Shown here: in pieces, positions 1 through 9,730 of the stretch | Numbering within the stretch: the first letter of the stretch is position 1 | Layout: each line of letters begins with the position of its first letter | DNA from: Euryarchaeota archaeon UBA439 | Lineage (GTDB): Archaea > Thermoplasmatota > Poseidoniia > Poseidoniales > Thalassarchaeaceae | Reading direction: 5' to 3' | Assembly: GCA_002497245.1 (NCBI GenBank) | Contig: DANB01000015.1 | Coordinates: 1-44,880 of the forward strand | DNA: 44,880 bases | Program-made: the position numbers and the translations under genes | Notes under the pieces: model-generated | Databases searched by the model: none | Seen by the model: the letters and a program-made list of their open reading frames with translations, nothing else | What the model was told of the DNA's origin: nothing

Positions 1-359
1 CGGGTGGCGGGATAGGGCCTGGATTTGCTCACATAGATTTAATACTCGATGATTTTGCTAATTTAATAAGGAAGAATAAATTAGATGCAATAAATCTGTC
101 AAAAATGGATAAAGGTATAGACAAAATGAGGAAATCACAGTCTAGAGCTAGAGCATTAAGAGATGCTTTTCTGACCCATTCTAATGATCATGATCTTGAA
201 GAAATATTCAAAGTTTGGGCTAAACCAGATGTTATTGAAATGATTAATGAAGTTGGAGAAATTGAAAATCCAATACCATTAGGGACTAAAATGTTGAAAG
301 AAATTCCTGAATTTAGAAAACTTGCAGGGAGAGCTATTAAAGCAGTTTTATGGAGTTAA
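1..359 (+). CDS. C-terminal part of an unrecognised protein (5' end outside window)
   Basis: The frame is open from the window edge (first full codon at base 3) to the TAA at 357-359, so the 119 visible residues are the C-terminal part of a longer protein. The internal ATG at 105 is probably not the start. The visible part begins with a glycine-rich stretch (GGGIGPG) and then becomes a charged, mostly helical segment ending in RAIKAVLWS. No family is recognised. A glycine-rich dinucleotide-binding or oxidoreductase tail is possible but unsupported. The next gene starts 4 bases after the stop, which suggests co-transcription. Confidence 0.6.
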   Translation, partial: GGGIGPGFAHIDLILDDFANLIRKNKLDAINLSKMDKGIDKMRKSQSRARALRDAFLTHSNDHDLEEIFKVWAKPDVIEMINEVGEIENPIPLGTKMLKEIPEFRKLAGRAIKAVLWS

Positions 360-363
360 TCAG

Positions 364-1464
364 ATGGAAAAATCAGTACAAAGGATACGTTATCCCCCTT
401 TCGAATATTCTGATATGATTCCAAATGAAATACCCGTAATTGAAGTTATTCTAGAATCAGAGAATAAACCACCTCCAGCGTTTAAAATTGGAGATGAAAA
501 ACAATGGTTTGTAGAATGGAGAAAAGCAAATGAGGCAGATGAAAAACTCAAAATTATACGGGGACAAGTCTCAAAGGAAACTTTTCCATTCCTAATGAGA
601 ACAAGGAATGGTTGGTACATTGATCCTGATCCAATGCACTATAGAGCGAGAAAAATGATTGCTCCTGCTGTAATCATATTAATTTCAACATTATTTATGA
701 GAGCCGTTACACCAGTATTAAGCAGTATCAATTTTATTACCCCAATATTAGACATATTAAATTATTCAATTAGAATAGGGGAATTAGATTACCCATTATT
801 TTTATTCGTAGCATTCCCGATATTTATTTCTCCAATGATTTTCAGAATGATTGCAAATATGAGAGATATAAAGAGGCAAAATAATCTAATTAAAAATCCG
901 ATAGATTCCCCAGACATTGAAATTGATAAAGGAGAAAACCAAATTGAAATTTCTATTAAAAAAACTCCAAAGAATCTCCAAATTATTAGAGGAAGGATAC
1001 AAGTTGGGATTGCTGTGCCTGAAAGGAAAATGATACTCGAATCTCAGGGGAAAAAAGAAGGGGAGCAAACTATACCTGGAATGTCAACAGCACTGCCTGC
1101 AAGAAGAATTGCTTCTGGTGAAGAATTAGGTACAGGAGTAGGAGAATCAATACCTATGAATGTAGCAAATAGGAGAGTAATGTTGTTAGAGCCAATGAGA
1201 GTATTAGAACCTGGCAAATGGGTTGAATTATCTGAGAGCGAAGATACGATGAAAATTAATTTGCAGGGACCTGATGAATTATGGCCAGGTTCCATATATT
1301 CGGGATTAATAGCAGTCCACTGGGAATTAATTATTGAGTTCGTAAAGAATGATGGGACTAGAATGAAGTGGGTGAGGCCGATAATAATGGATAATTATCA
1401 TCATAAGATAGAAATCAAACATTTACCAGTTCGGAGTGGTAGATTGGAACTTTCAAATTATTAA
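364..1464 (+). CDS. Two-helix membrane protein of unknown function
   Basis: Predicted 366-residue protein starting at ATG 364, directly after the preceding stop. An in-frame ATG at 322 would overlap that gene and add 14 residues with no hydrophobic or family character. Residues 1-95 are soluble and charged. Two hydrophobic segments at about 98-118 and 142-164 look like a membrane hairpin. The remaining 200 residues are soluble and probably beta-rich, with several PG/GE turns. No catalytic motif or family is recognised. Its stop shares the bases TTAA with the stop of the convergent radical SAM gene. Confidence 0.75.
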   Translation: MEKSVQRIRYPPFEYSDMIPNEIPVIEVILESENKPPPAFKIGDEKQWFVEWRKANEADEKLKIIRGQVSKETFPFLMRTRNGWYIDPDPMHYRARKMIAPAVIILISTLFMRAVTPVLSSINFITPILDILNYSIRIGELDYPLFLFVAFPIFISPMIFRMIANMRDIKRQNNLIKNPIDSPDIEIDKGENQIEISIKKTPKNLQIIRGRIQVGIAVPERKMILESQGKKEGEQTIPGMSTALPARRIASGEELGTGVGESIPMNVANRRVMLLEPMRVLEPGKWVELSESEDTMKINLQGPDELWPGSIYSGLIAVHWELIIEFVKNDGTRMKWVRPIIMDNYHHKIEIKHLPVRSGRLELSNY

Positions 1465-2627
1465 TCTTGAAGAGGGATTATTGCAATCAATTTATTTTCA
1501 CTAAAAACTTCAGTTTCAAGATGATTGTAATCGGAATCTCTTTTCACAGGAGAAAAACCGGCTCTAATTATTGATGTTTGTAGTTCTTCCTCTTTGGCCA
1601 ATGTTTTCTTTGTCCCAGAGGCAGATACAACGTTTTCCTCCATCATAGTAGATCCTGCATCATCAGCACCAGCTAAAATCGCCATTTGAGCAACTCCAAG
1701 TCCCATAGTTGGCCAAGATGCTTGGATGTGGTCAATGTTATCAAAAAATAATCTAGATACAGAAATATGCCTTAGATATTCTACAGGACCGGCCCCTAAT
1801 TCAATCCTATTCCTACCACGATTCCTCTTTCCGAATACATTATTTTCCAATTGAACAGGCCACGCTACAAATGATGTGAAACCTACTCTGCCTTTGGAAA
1901 TGGCTTCATCTTGTAAATCCCTAATTCTGTCCATATGAAGTACACGATGGTGTTCTGTTTCTCCAAAACCAAAGACATTTGTCGCGGATGTTGTAAGGCC
2001 TAGTTCTTGGGCCTCAGACATAACTCTAAGCCAGTTTTCAGCAGAACCTTTCTTTGGAGAAATATCTAGCCTTACATCATCAACTAACATCTCTGCACCA
2101 CCTCCTGGAAGGCCATGCATACCTGATTCCTTTAATTTAGTTAAAACTTCAAATGTAGATAGATTACAAACGTCTGCAATACCTTCAATCTCGATAGGGG
2201 AGAAACAATCCATTGAGATTTGAGGATGTTTTTCGCGAATCTGAGATATGAGTTCGAGATACCAGTCGAGATTTAAATCTGGATTTACGCCTCCTTGCAT
2301 TAAAATTCTAGACCCACCAATATCTTCTAATTCAGAAATTCTTTGGCTAATTTCTTCAAATGATTGAGTATATACTTCTGAATGTCCGGGAGGCCTGTAG
2401 AATGAACAAAATTGACAATTTATTGTACAAATATTAGTATAATTGATGTTTCTATCAACTAAATATGTAACGATATTGCCAGGAACTTGTTTTTTTCTTC
2501 TTTCAAGTGATGCGTACATTAGATCATTAATATCTGCTTCTTCATAGAGTATTGTTGCATCTTCTACTGAAAGTCTCTGTGGATTATCAGATAATTGCTC
2601 TGAAAGAATTGTTTTCCAGCTACGCAT
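1461..2627 (-). CDS. mqnC: Radical SAM enzyme, MqnC-like (cyclic dehypoxanthine futalosine synthase / CofH family)
   Basis: Radical SAM enzyme of the MqnC/MqnE/CofH group. The cluster motif CTINCQFC (CX3CX2C) follows NINYTNI, the usual opening of this group. Features that favour MqnC over CofH are FYRPPGHSEVY after the cluster, LMQGGVNPDLNLDWYLEL, GLPGGGAEMLVDDVR, ISPKKG and the C-terminal GADDAGSTMMEENVV. MqnC closes dehypoxanthine futalosine to its cyclic form in the futalosine route to menaquinone. ATG 2627 (388 residues) is preferred; a GTG at 2636 would give a 4-base overlap with the upstream aminopeptidase gene. No other menaquinone gene is in the window, so CofH-type or other chemistry cannot be excluded. 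Confidence 0.8.
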   Translation of the reverse strand: MRSWKTILSEQLSDNPQRLSVEDATILYEEADINDLMYASLERRKKQVPGNIVTYLVDRNINYTNICTINCQFCSFYRPPGHSEVYTQSFEEISQRISELEDIGGSRILMQGGVNPDLNLDWYLELISQIREKHPQISMDCFSPIEIEGIADVCNLSTFEVLTKLKESGMHGLPGGGAEMLVDDVRLDISPKKGSAENWLRVMSEAQELGLTTSATNVFGFGETEHHRVLHMDRIRDLQDEAISKGRVGFTSFVAWPVQLENNVFGKRNRGRNRIELGAGPVEYLRHISVSRLFFDNIDHIQASWPTMGLGVAQMAILAGADDAGSTMMEENVVSASGTKKTLAKEEELQTSIIRAGFSPVKRDSDYNHLETEVFSENKLIAIIPLQD

Positions 2628-2632
2628 ATTTA

Positions 2633-3949
2633 TCACTCAATCATTTCACCGACTAAAGATTCTATTTCTGAGATTTCTTTCGGGCAAGAAGAAGTAAGAA
2701 TTACCGGCCCTTCATCAGTTACTAGAACATCATCTTCAATTCTAATGCCAATACCAGAATATTTCTCTGGAATCTCAATATCTGATCTCCAACCAGCAAA
2801 ATAGAGGCCCGGTTCGATAGTTAAGACCATGCCAGGGGAAAGCAATCTCTCAGGGCCCTTGTCTCCCTGTCTGCCACCTCCGACATCATGTACATCTAAA
2901 CCTAGCATATGACCAGTCCCATGCATGAAGAAGTTCCTATATGGGCCATCAAAATTTTCTCCCAAGGCTTCTGCAAGATTACATTCAAGAATACCTAAAT
3001 CAATCAATCCTTTTGCTAAAACCTTTGAGCTGGCATGATGCATTGAACTCCAAGTAGAGCCAACAACACATGCTTCAATAGCTGCTTTCTCTGCATCGAG
3101 AACTAGATTATATATCTCTTTTTGAGCATCAGAGAACTTTCCATTAACTGGCCATGTTCTGGTGATATCAGAGGCATAACCTGAAATCTCACAACCGGCA
3201 TCTACTAGAACTAAATCTCCATCACTAATTTTCATATTATTCGAATTATAATGCAAGATTGTAGCATTATCGCCACCTCCTACAATTGAACTATAACTCG
3301 GACAACTTTGATTTGCAGAAAAATGTGATTCGATAACAGACTGTATTTCCCACTCGCCGATTTCAGGATAGGTTTTCTTTATTGCTTCAATATGGGCATT
3401 AGAAGCAAGTATTGCTGCATCATGCATAATTTTAATCTCTTCTTCAGATTTTATCACTCTTAAGTCATCTAGAATATCTCGAGCATCGAAAATCTCTAAG
3501 TTAGATTTTTTAATTAGAATATCTAATTCTTTATTGAAACCTTCAATTGTAGAAATAGAATTAGAATTACTAATTTTATTCTGAATTATTTTATCCATAT
3601 CATCAATTGAGTAGGCTTCATCGATTGGCCAATATTCTAAGGCCCCTTCTATTCCAACTCTACGCCCTTCCCAGATCTCTGCACGTGTATCTCGGGGTCG
3701 AACAAAAAGACAACTTTTCCAAGACCCTGAATCTTGGAATCCCATAAAAATTGCTTCTGGTTCACTCCAACCGCACAAATACAACATGTAAGAGTTAGCA
3801 CGGAAAGGGTAAGAGGTATCATTAGATCTTGTTTGTACTGAGTTAGTAGGAATTAAAACTAATGTATCTTCCTTGTTTTGAGATAGGAATCTATCTTGTC
3901 GTAACCTATACTCTTCCATTGAGAACGGCAGGTCACCTATGACACCCAT
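2633..3949 (-). CDS. pepP: Xaa-Pro aminopeptidase (M24B metallopeptidase)
   Basis: 438-residue cytoplasmic metallopeptidase that would remove an N-terminal residue preceding proline. The N-terminal third fits an AMP_N domain (MEEYRLRQDRFL, SYPFRANSYMLYLCGW). The C-terminal pita-bread catalytic domain shows all dinuclear metal ligands: VLVDAGCEISGYASDITRTW (two Asp), HGTGHMLGLDVHDVG (His), LTIEPGLY (Glu) and GIRIEDDVLV (Glu). Length is typical of PepP. It lies in a minus-strand run and its TGA abuts the start of the MqnC-like gene, so the two are probably translated from one mRNA. A role in recycling peptides fits the secreted protease nearby, but that is inference. Confidence 0.92.
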   Translation of the reverse strand: MGVIGDLPFSMEEYRLRQDRFLSQNKEDTLVLIPTNSVQTRSNDTSYPFRANSYMLYLCGWSEPEAIFMGFQDSGSWKSCLFVRPRDTRAEIWEGRRVGIEGALEYWPIDEAYSIDDMDKIIQNKISNSNSISTIEGFNKELDILIKKSNLEIFDARDILDDLRVIKSEEEIKIMHDAAILASNAHIEAIKKTYPEIGEWEIQSVIESHFSANQSCPSYSSIVGGGDNATILHYNSNNMKISDGDLVLVDAGCEISGYASDITRTWPVNGKFSDAQKEIYNLVLDAEKAAIEACVVGSTWSSMHHASSKVLAKGLIDLGILECNLAEALGENFDGPYRNFFMHGTGHMLGLDVHDVGGGRQGDKGPERLLSPGMVLTIEPGLYFAGWRSDIEIPEKYSGIGIRIEDDVLVTDEGPVILTSSCPKEISEIESLVGEMIE

Positions 3950-3991
3950 ATGTTTTCGAGATGGCTTTCTCTTATTTATCTGTGTAATACA

Positions 3992-5482
3992 TTATTTTCC
4001 TTTAGACCATTTAGGAATTGATGTATTTTCAGAATCTTTTCTAAATCTATAGAATATTGAAGAAATTAAGAATAGAAATGAAATGAATAATACAATCAAA
4101 GGATATGGGAGTGGATCATTAACATTAGGATTAATTAATTTTACAGATTGAGACGAAAAATCACCATCATCATCCATTACATCGAGCCTCAGAACAAGTT
4201 CTTTCTCAGTTGTTTGATTATCAGGCCAAATTAATTCTCGATTTTCACATCCTTCAAAAATAACATTTCCATTAATTGACCAGATACATCTTAATCCTTG
4301 TAAATCATTGTCAGTGTCTAAAGAACCTGAACCATCTAACAAAATTGGACCAAGATTCTCAAGCTTTATTTCATCACCATCATTTACAGGGACACCATTA
4401 ACAATTAGTTTAGAAGATGGTATTAGATTCGATATAGAAAAATTATACTCAATCATTGAAGATAATCCACCTTGATCAACTACCTCTAACTTGAGATTAT
4501 AATACGCAGATATGCTACTATCTAACTCGAAAATTTGTGCGTCATACCCTTCATGAACTATGATGTTATTATCTCTAGAATTGGTACAAGTCCATATAAA
4601 ATATAAAATTTCTTCGGACCAAATTGGATCTTCAGAAGAAGATGCATCAATTACCATTGGGAATGGTTCTTCTATAATATCAGATGGCGGATTTTGAATA
4701 GAAATTGTGGGACTTAAATTATTCAGTTTAAATGATAAGCAAGAATGAAAATCAATTATATCAGGTTCATTAGATTTAGGAATGATAATTACTAATTCAT
4801 ACCATCCATCAGGTTTAGTATCCATTTCCAACTCATATGAGAAGAAATTGTCATCATTAAAAGACAAAGAAACATCATTCTCATCATTAATTAACGGCTC
4901 GTCATTACATGTTTCAGTAAAAGTCACATAACGTTTGACATAAATCTGAGCTGATGAGGGGTTTTCTCCTGCGATATCACTAATTCTAGCCTCAATTGAT
5001 AGGTTGCCATTAATCCAGTCGTTTTCTAACGGGTTTTCTATAAGCATTGTATAGTTAGAATCGGAGGCATAATTTTCATTGGAAATAAAGAAAGGCATCG
5101 TTTCTTCCAAAATTATGGTAGAATCAAAACTAACACTAACCTTAAACTCACAGGAACATGAATAATAGTCATTTGATTTGATCAACATTTCCCAGTCCAT
5201 TGAGAAATAATCTCCACTTAAGGGAGTAAGTTGCTCGGATTCAGAATCGAATAAACCCCAATTATATTTGAAACCGGTAGAATTGTAAATTTCCCAAGAA
5301 ATCTCAATTTCTTCTTCGGAACTAACAACAGTACCTGAAATGATTTTCTCATCATCAATTATTTCTCCGAATGAAAAATCGAATCCAATAGAAACGTCTA
5401 CTTCTTCGGATTCTGCCACTACAGAATCAATAGAGAAAAAAACCAGAAATAGAGAGAATATCCCAATTAGTAAGGCTCTCAT
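3992..5482 (-). CDS. Secreted, membrane-anchored surface protein with Ig/PKD-like repeats
   Basis: Predicted 496-residue surface protein. ATG 5482 is chosen because MRALLIGIFSLFLVFF is a clean signal peptide ending near VVAES; a start 19 codons upstream would put extra charged residues before it. The body is acidic and beta-rich, with segments such as LDGSGSLDTDND and DASSSEDPIW that resemble PKD/Ig-like domains. A single C-terminal helix (PYPLIVLFISFLFLISSIFY) is followed by a short basic tail, giving an outside body with a membrane anchor. No enzymatic motif is seen. It may take part in cell-envelope display or adhesion. A TATA-like TATAAT lies on the minus strand just upstream. Confidence 0.75.
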   Translation of the reverse strand: MRALLIGIFSLFLVFFSIDSVVAESEEVDVSIGFDFSFGEIIDDEKIISGTVVSSEEEIEISWEIYNSTGFKYNWGLFDSESEQLTPLSGDYFSMDWEMLIKSNDYYSCSCEFKVSVSFDSTIILEETMPFFISNENYASDSNYTMLIENPLENDWINGNLSIEARISDIAGENPSSAQIYVKRYVTFTETCNDEPLINDENDVSLSFNDDNFFSYELEMDTKPDGWYELVIIIPKSNEPDIIDFHSCLSFKLNNLSPTISIQNPPSDIIEEPFPMVIDASSSEDPIWSEEILYFIWTCTNSRDNNIIVHEGYDAQIFELDSSISAYYNLKLEVVDQGGLSSMIEYNFSISNLIPSSKLIVNGVPVNDGDEIKLENLGPILLDGSGSLDTDNDLQGLRCIWSINGNVIFEGCENRELIWPDNQTTEKELVLRLDVMDDDGDFSSQSVKLINPNVNDPLPYPLIVLFISFLFLISSIFYRFRKDSENTSIPKWSKGK

Positions 5483-5535
5483 ATCGGCTCGGAGAACTAT
5501 TATAGTATTGAATCCAATCCTTGAATGGTTCAAAA

Positions 5536-6588
5536 TCATCTATCAGATATCTGCAATTGCCATAAAAGTTCATCTAACCATAATCCAAGTATTTTTCGAT
5601 TGACAAATTCATGACTAGCTTGAGCAGAAAGAACGCATTCACATGCTGCTGCTGCAAGAACTACAGCTGAACTCATTGGGAATTGATTACCAAGAGCGGC
5701 GGCGAGGGCCGTTGCAGCAGCATCATGTAACCCTATTTGTTGAGAGGGAGAAGGGGCAGAACATGGAATAAATTCTATACTCCCATCGGCTTCATAGAGT
5801 GTGACTCCATCAATTCCTCCGAGAACTATCATCGAATCCCAATTATATGTTTTAATCAAACTGAATGCTGCATCTTCGGCACTTTCGAGCATTAATCTTC
5901 TTCTAAGCAGATCAAGACCTCTGATTTCGAAAAGAGCAACAGTCGCTCCTCTACTCCTTTCAAGACCTGTCAATTTAGGATCAACGATGGATGGTATGGA
6001 ATGCTTTCTAGCACACTCAATAAGCTTTTGAGCACCTACATCTGTAAGCACTCCTTTGTCATAATCTGAAATTACCAATGCACAACTGTCTGGTATTGAT
6101 TCTAAGGTACTCTCAACTAATCTATTACTGACTTCTATGTCTAATTCATCCAAAGGTTCCCTATCGGCTTGTAATAGTATCTGAGACTTCTGAAGAAGGC
6201 TCTGACGGCTTCCAAAAAATCTAATTTTGGTTAAAGTTTGACGATTCTTAACAGTCTCTATTCCATCGATTGAGATGCCATCTGAGAGAAATTGATTTTT
6301 TATGAAATCACCTTCTCTGTCATCCCCAACAGATGAGAAAACAGAAACATCAAGGCCAAGAGAGTTTAGACCTCGAGCAATATGTGCAGCAGCACCTGGT
6401 GATTCCTCCGACCTTAGGATTTTAAGAACAGGTACCGGAGCTGTAGAAATTAGTCTGTTGGAGTATCCATGATGATATCGATCTAACATTATATCTCCTA
6501 TTAGAGTGACTTTGGAAGACTCGATTTTATCCAATAGTTTTCTCAAATCTTTCAATATTTTCTTTCTTTCACTCTGCCCCTCGCTCAT
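5536..6588 (-). CDS. PfkB/ribokinase-family sugar kinase, RfaE1/HldE-like
   Basis: 350-residue carbohydrate kinase of the ribokinase fold. GDIMLDRYHHGYSNRLISTA and APVPVLKI match the opening of heptose-7-phosphate kinases (RfaE1/HldE N-terminal domain), and SPGAAAHIARGLNSLG is the PfkB signature 1 region. The catalytic signature normally written DVTGAGD appears here as QQIGLHD: the catalytic Asp is kept but the anion-hole glycine is His. Substrate is therefore uncertain; a phosphorylated heptose or another sugar phosphate is possible. ATG 6588 is chosen because a strong GGAGGT ribosome-binding site ends 8 bases upstream. An earlier in-frame ATG (6642) lacks such a site and family similarity. 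Confidence 0.8.
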   Translation of the reverse strand: MSEGQSERKKILKDLRKLLDKIESSKVTLIGDIMLDRYHHGYSNRLISTAPVPVLKILRSEESPGAAAHIARGLNSLGLDVSVFSSVGDDREGDFIKNQFLSDGISIDGIETVKNRQTLTKIRFFGSRQSLLQKSQILLQADREPLDELDIEVSNRLVESTLESIPDSCALVISDYDKGVLTDVGAQKLIECARKHSIPSIVDPKLTGLERSRGATVALFEIRGLDLLRRRLMLESAEDAAFSLIKTYNWDSMIVLGGIDGVTLYEADGSIEFIPCSAPSPSQQIGLHDAAATALAAALGNQFPMSSAVVLAAAACECVLSAQASHEFVNRKILGLWLDELLWQLQISDR

Positions 6589-6595
6589 GTTATCA

Positions 6596-6601
6596 TACCT
6601 C
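6596..6601 (-). promoter_or_regulatory. Shine-Dalgarno site that fixes the PfkB-family start
   Basis: The minus strand reads GGAGGT eight bases before ATG 6588. It is a near-perfect match to the archaeal anti-Shine-Dalgarno sequence and decides between this start and the ATG 18 codons upstream. Confidence 0.7.
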
Positions 6602-6668
6602 CGAAGATAAACACATGAATGATATTTTGCAACCGTCGACATGAAAACAAGAAGCCCCTCGTAGACTC

Positions 6669-7679
6669 ATGGAACCATACAATGACTCCTGGATTTATTC
6701 TGGTTCCGCGAAAGAAAGATTATGGAATAAATCAGCAATAGGGCATAAAATACATGAAAATGACCTATTATTAAGCCCCTCAGAAGTAATTTTCTGTCAC
6801 GACCATAGGCATTTAGATTGGCCAAGCAAAGATTGGTTAAAGCAAGAGTCGGAAAAAAATCCAAATTTGATAAATGAAGCAATAATTTTGGAAGCTTTGA
6901 GAGTCCCTGGAAATAAAATAATGTTGACAAAGAATTATCAAGGAAAAAATGATTTGATTTTCAATGGAAAAACATGGGGTCTAAGATGGAGTTCAAATGA
7001 TCATCCGAGAGATGGAGAGCCAGAATCTGAAGTTAGATGGTTTCATTCGTCAGAATATATTGAAATGAATGAATTATTATTATGGGCAATTGACGCAACA
7101 TCTAGGAATCGTATAGCAGAAGTATTGATTGTTGATAATGAACAAGCGGTTGTTACTTACAATATTACCTCTGAAAATCCAATAGGTGAACTATTGCCAC
7201 CTAATGATAAAGATAGACTAGTTATTTCAAAACTTGAAAATATAAAAATTGAGAAAGGAAATTTATACTTAGGGTACAAAAAATGGCCTTCAGAACAACT
7301 TGGCATTGACTATCAAGATGGAAGGATTATTGATGAGATTACAGAAGAATACCTATCGAAAGATGAAAAAGACTTTTCTGAAGATACGGAGGTGTTTTCG
7401 GATTTATTGAAGAGGGGCCTACACCCAAGGCCCGGTTTTAAATATGGCACAGAATGGAGATGTTATGATAAAAAAATAGGTATCGATCATGCTCCATGGT
7501 TGGTCGTAAGTCCTTCGAATAAAATAATGACATGGGGGAGCGCTTGTTTAGCATCAAGATTAGCATCCGGAGTAAACAAAACATGGCTTCGACCTTTGAA
7601 AATCGATGGCATGTGGAAATATCTTGGGATAATTAGGCCACCCGCAAATTCAAGATGGGCTAATCCAATTAAAAAATAA
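6669..7679 (+). CDS. endA: tRNA-splicing endonuclease (EndA, duplicated-domain type)
   Basis: 336-residue tRNA intron endonuclease, which cuts bulge-helix-bulge motifs in precursor tRNAs. The C-terminal catalytic domain shows VFSDLLKRGLHPRPGFKYG, the typical DLxxRGxxxxxGxKxG signature, and the catalytic triad as Tyr266 (RCY), His274 (IDHAPWLV) and Lys304 (VNKTW). The length and an N-terminal half with a degenerate similar fold match the two-domain Archaeoglobus/Thermoplasma type that works as a homodimer. It is divergent from the kinase gene and convergent with the protease gene. The only tRNA in this window has no visible intron, so its substrates lie elsewhere. Confidence 0.88.
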   Translation: MEPYNDSWIYSGSAKERLWNKSAIGHKIHENDLLLSPSEVIFCHDHRHLDWPSKDWLKQESEKNPNLINEAIILEALRVPGNKIMLTKNYQGKNDLIFNGKTWGLRWSSNDHPRDGEPESEVRWFHSSEYIEMNELLLWAIDATSRNRIAEVLIVDNEQAVVTYNITSENPIGELLPPNDKDRLVISKLENIKIEKGNLYLGYKKWPSEQLGIDYQDGRIIDEITEEYLSKDEKDFSEDTEVFSDLLKRGLHPRPGFKYGTEWRCYDKKIGIDHAPWLVVSPSNKIMTWGSACLASRLASGVNKTWLRPLKIDGMWKYLGIIRPPANSRWANPIKK

Positions 7680-7683
7680 ATTT

Positions 7684-9681
7684 TCATTCGGATTCTTCAT
7701 CAGAAGCTAGATTCTTATTATGATTAGAACCACCAGTTAATATTGATAAGGCAAGAAGAATACTAACCATAAACAAGCCATTTCCAGGTTCTGCAAACCA
7801 TGAAAAAACTGCATTACTATTGAAAGTAGATTTCGCTTCAAGAATTATCGGGATTCTTAGCTCTATTCCGAAATTATCTACGAAAACTAATTCGCCTCGG
7901 GCTATCATTCCTGGAACTAACAACCCTTCGGGATTGACATGAACATCTATAGTGTCGCCCGGACTAATAGTCACACTTGATTCGAGGCTTGCTATTCTGG
8001 AAGCAGCACCTTGTATCTCTAAATTATAGAATCTTGATTCGTCTCCTTCGAAATCTAGTTCAATTGGGAATGTATTTTCCTTATCTGAATCTACTAATAA
8101 GAAAAAATCCTCAGATATTATTCGATTGCCAGCCTTATGCCATTTTAATTCTACTTCTCTTAGATTAGAATCACAGCCTAATGTACCAATGATATTGCCA
8201 GAGGAAGGGAAATTTTCATCTATTGTCATTATCGGAACTATTGAAATACCAACAGGTAATTTTTCTATTGTTTGATTGATAAAATTCCCATTATGCGTCA
8301 TAATATCAATTGAAAAATTACAAGTTAGTGAGTTATCTACTTCGACAAAAACAGATTCCCCATTCAATAATTCTACAGGGCTTCGAGGCGTTAAAACATC
8401 GAATAAATTTGTTTCCATGACTGGTGAAATAGATATTGAATAATCGCCTCCTTCGATAGCTCCGACAGATGCAAACCAACTTACTAAACGACCTCTGTTA
8501 TCAAAAATTAACATACCCTCTGATGGATTAGTATTTCCAAATATTGTGCCATCAGTGAAAACATCGCCGATACTTCCTGAGTCTTTATTTCGAATTAGAG
8601 CATCGTCACCATCAGCTTCAATTATTTTCAACCAAGCATTTTTTGAATCAGTATTAACAAGATTACTGCTAGTATCTCCATTATTGATATCTTGGTACTC
8701 AACTAATATTCCATGACCAGGTAGTGAAGCATCAAATCCAAAATTACCTCGATTTGTGATTTTAATAAATTCTCCTGGCCCCGTCTCAATAGAAAGATAG
8801 GAGCCACCATTAGAAATAGGGCTCAGAGTGAAATTACCACCAACGTTAGGATCTACAACTATGCCTCTTTCTATACCAATTAATTCCAATGTTGAAGATG
8901 CGGGTAACGCAGGCAAATTACCATTGCCATTCCAATTTCCGCTAGCCATAATCCCCCATTCACCAATTCCATTCCAATTACTTGTTGGAAGGTTACTGTG
9001 AACATCATACAAGTCATACGCACCCATTTGATGAAGCATCTCATGAACGACGGTTCCGACTCCGGACTTAGTTGAGGCAATAGTATAATGATTGATTGAC
9101 CATTCATTGAGAATGATTGGATTGTCCAGGCCTGACATATGACTCCAAATCGAACTGGTACCACCTCCGAGTTCTTGTGGATTAGCAGAATGAAGTATCA
9201 ATAATCGATCTATGATGCCGTTTTTATCGAAATCCCAAGGAGACAAGTCCAAATTTGATAGAGTCTCTTTAACTGCATTTTCTACAAGAACATCTACTCC
9301 GACACCGTCAGTCCCTGAGTCTCTTTCATCACCATCCTGACCCCAAAAATCGATATTATGATTAGAAACCCAAATCTCATCCAAAATTGTAGTATTGAGA
9401 GTTGATTGGCCTGCACTAATCTGATTGATATAATCACTAGCTGAGTTCTCTGAGTTAAGAATAATCTCAGCCCTATCAGAATTGAAAACATCTCCTTGGA
9501 AGGTCACAGGGATGACTAGCCAGTTTTCATTTTCTTGGAGACCTACTAAGATTTCTTCATCATCTTCACTGACATTATTGACCTTATCGTCCAACCAATC
9601 ATCAATAACTTCGGAATAAATATTTGCTAATAAGCCAAAAGAAACTATCGCGAGAGAAAGGATTGCTCGCGTCTTGTTCAT
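7684..9681 (-). CDS. Secreted M6-family metalloprotease with C-terminal membrane anchor
   Basis: 665-residue exported protease. A signal peptide (MNKTRAILSLAIVSFGLLA) precedes an acidic region, and the active site VVHEMLHQMGAYDLYD fits the HExxHxxGxxD zinc motif of M6 (immune inhibitor A-like) peptidases. Further markers are WSHMSG and GNWNGNGNLPA. The C-terminal half is beta-rich and ends in one hydrophobic helix (GLFMVSILLALSILTGG) with a short polar tail, so the enzyme is probably held at the cell surface. It would degrade extracellular protein for a heterotrophic cell. The signal peptide lacks a twin-arginine motif despite the neighbouring tatC, so Sec export is more likely. Confidence 0.88.
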   Translation of the reverse strand: MNKTRAILSLAIVSFGLLANIYSEVIDDWLDDKVNNVSEDDEEILVGLQENENWLVIPVTFQGDVFNSDRAEIILNSENSASDYINQISAGQSTLNTTILDEIWVSNHNIDFWGQDGDERDSGTDGVGVDVLVENAVKETLSNLDLSPWDFDKNGIIDRLLILHSANPQELGGGTSSIWSHMSGLDNPIILNEWSINHYTIASTKSGVGTVVHEMLHQMGAYDLYDVHSNLPTSNWNGIGEWGIMASGNWNGNGNLPALPASSTLELIGIERGIVVDPNVGGNFTLSPISNGGSYLSIETGPGEFIKITNRGNFGFDASLPGHGILVEYQDINNGDTSSNLVNTDSKNAWLKIIEADGDDALIRNKDSGSIGDVFTDGTIFGNTNPSEGMLIFDNRGRLVSWFASVGAIEGGDYSISISPVMETNLFDVLTPRSPVELLNGESVFVEVDNSLTCNFSIDIMTHNGNFINQTIEKLPVGISIVPIMTIDENFPSSGNIIGTLGCDSNLREVELKWHKAGNRIISEDFFLLVDSDKENTFPIELDFEGDESRFYNLEIQGAASRIASLESSVTISPGDTIDVHVNPEGLLVPGMIARGELVFVDNFGIELRIPIILEAKSTFNSNAVFSWFAEPGNGLFMVSILLALSILTGGSNHNKNLASDEESE

Positions 9682-9730
9682 ACATGTCGCTAAACTAACT
9701 ATGATTTGAATACGATGTTAAATTGTTCAA

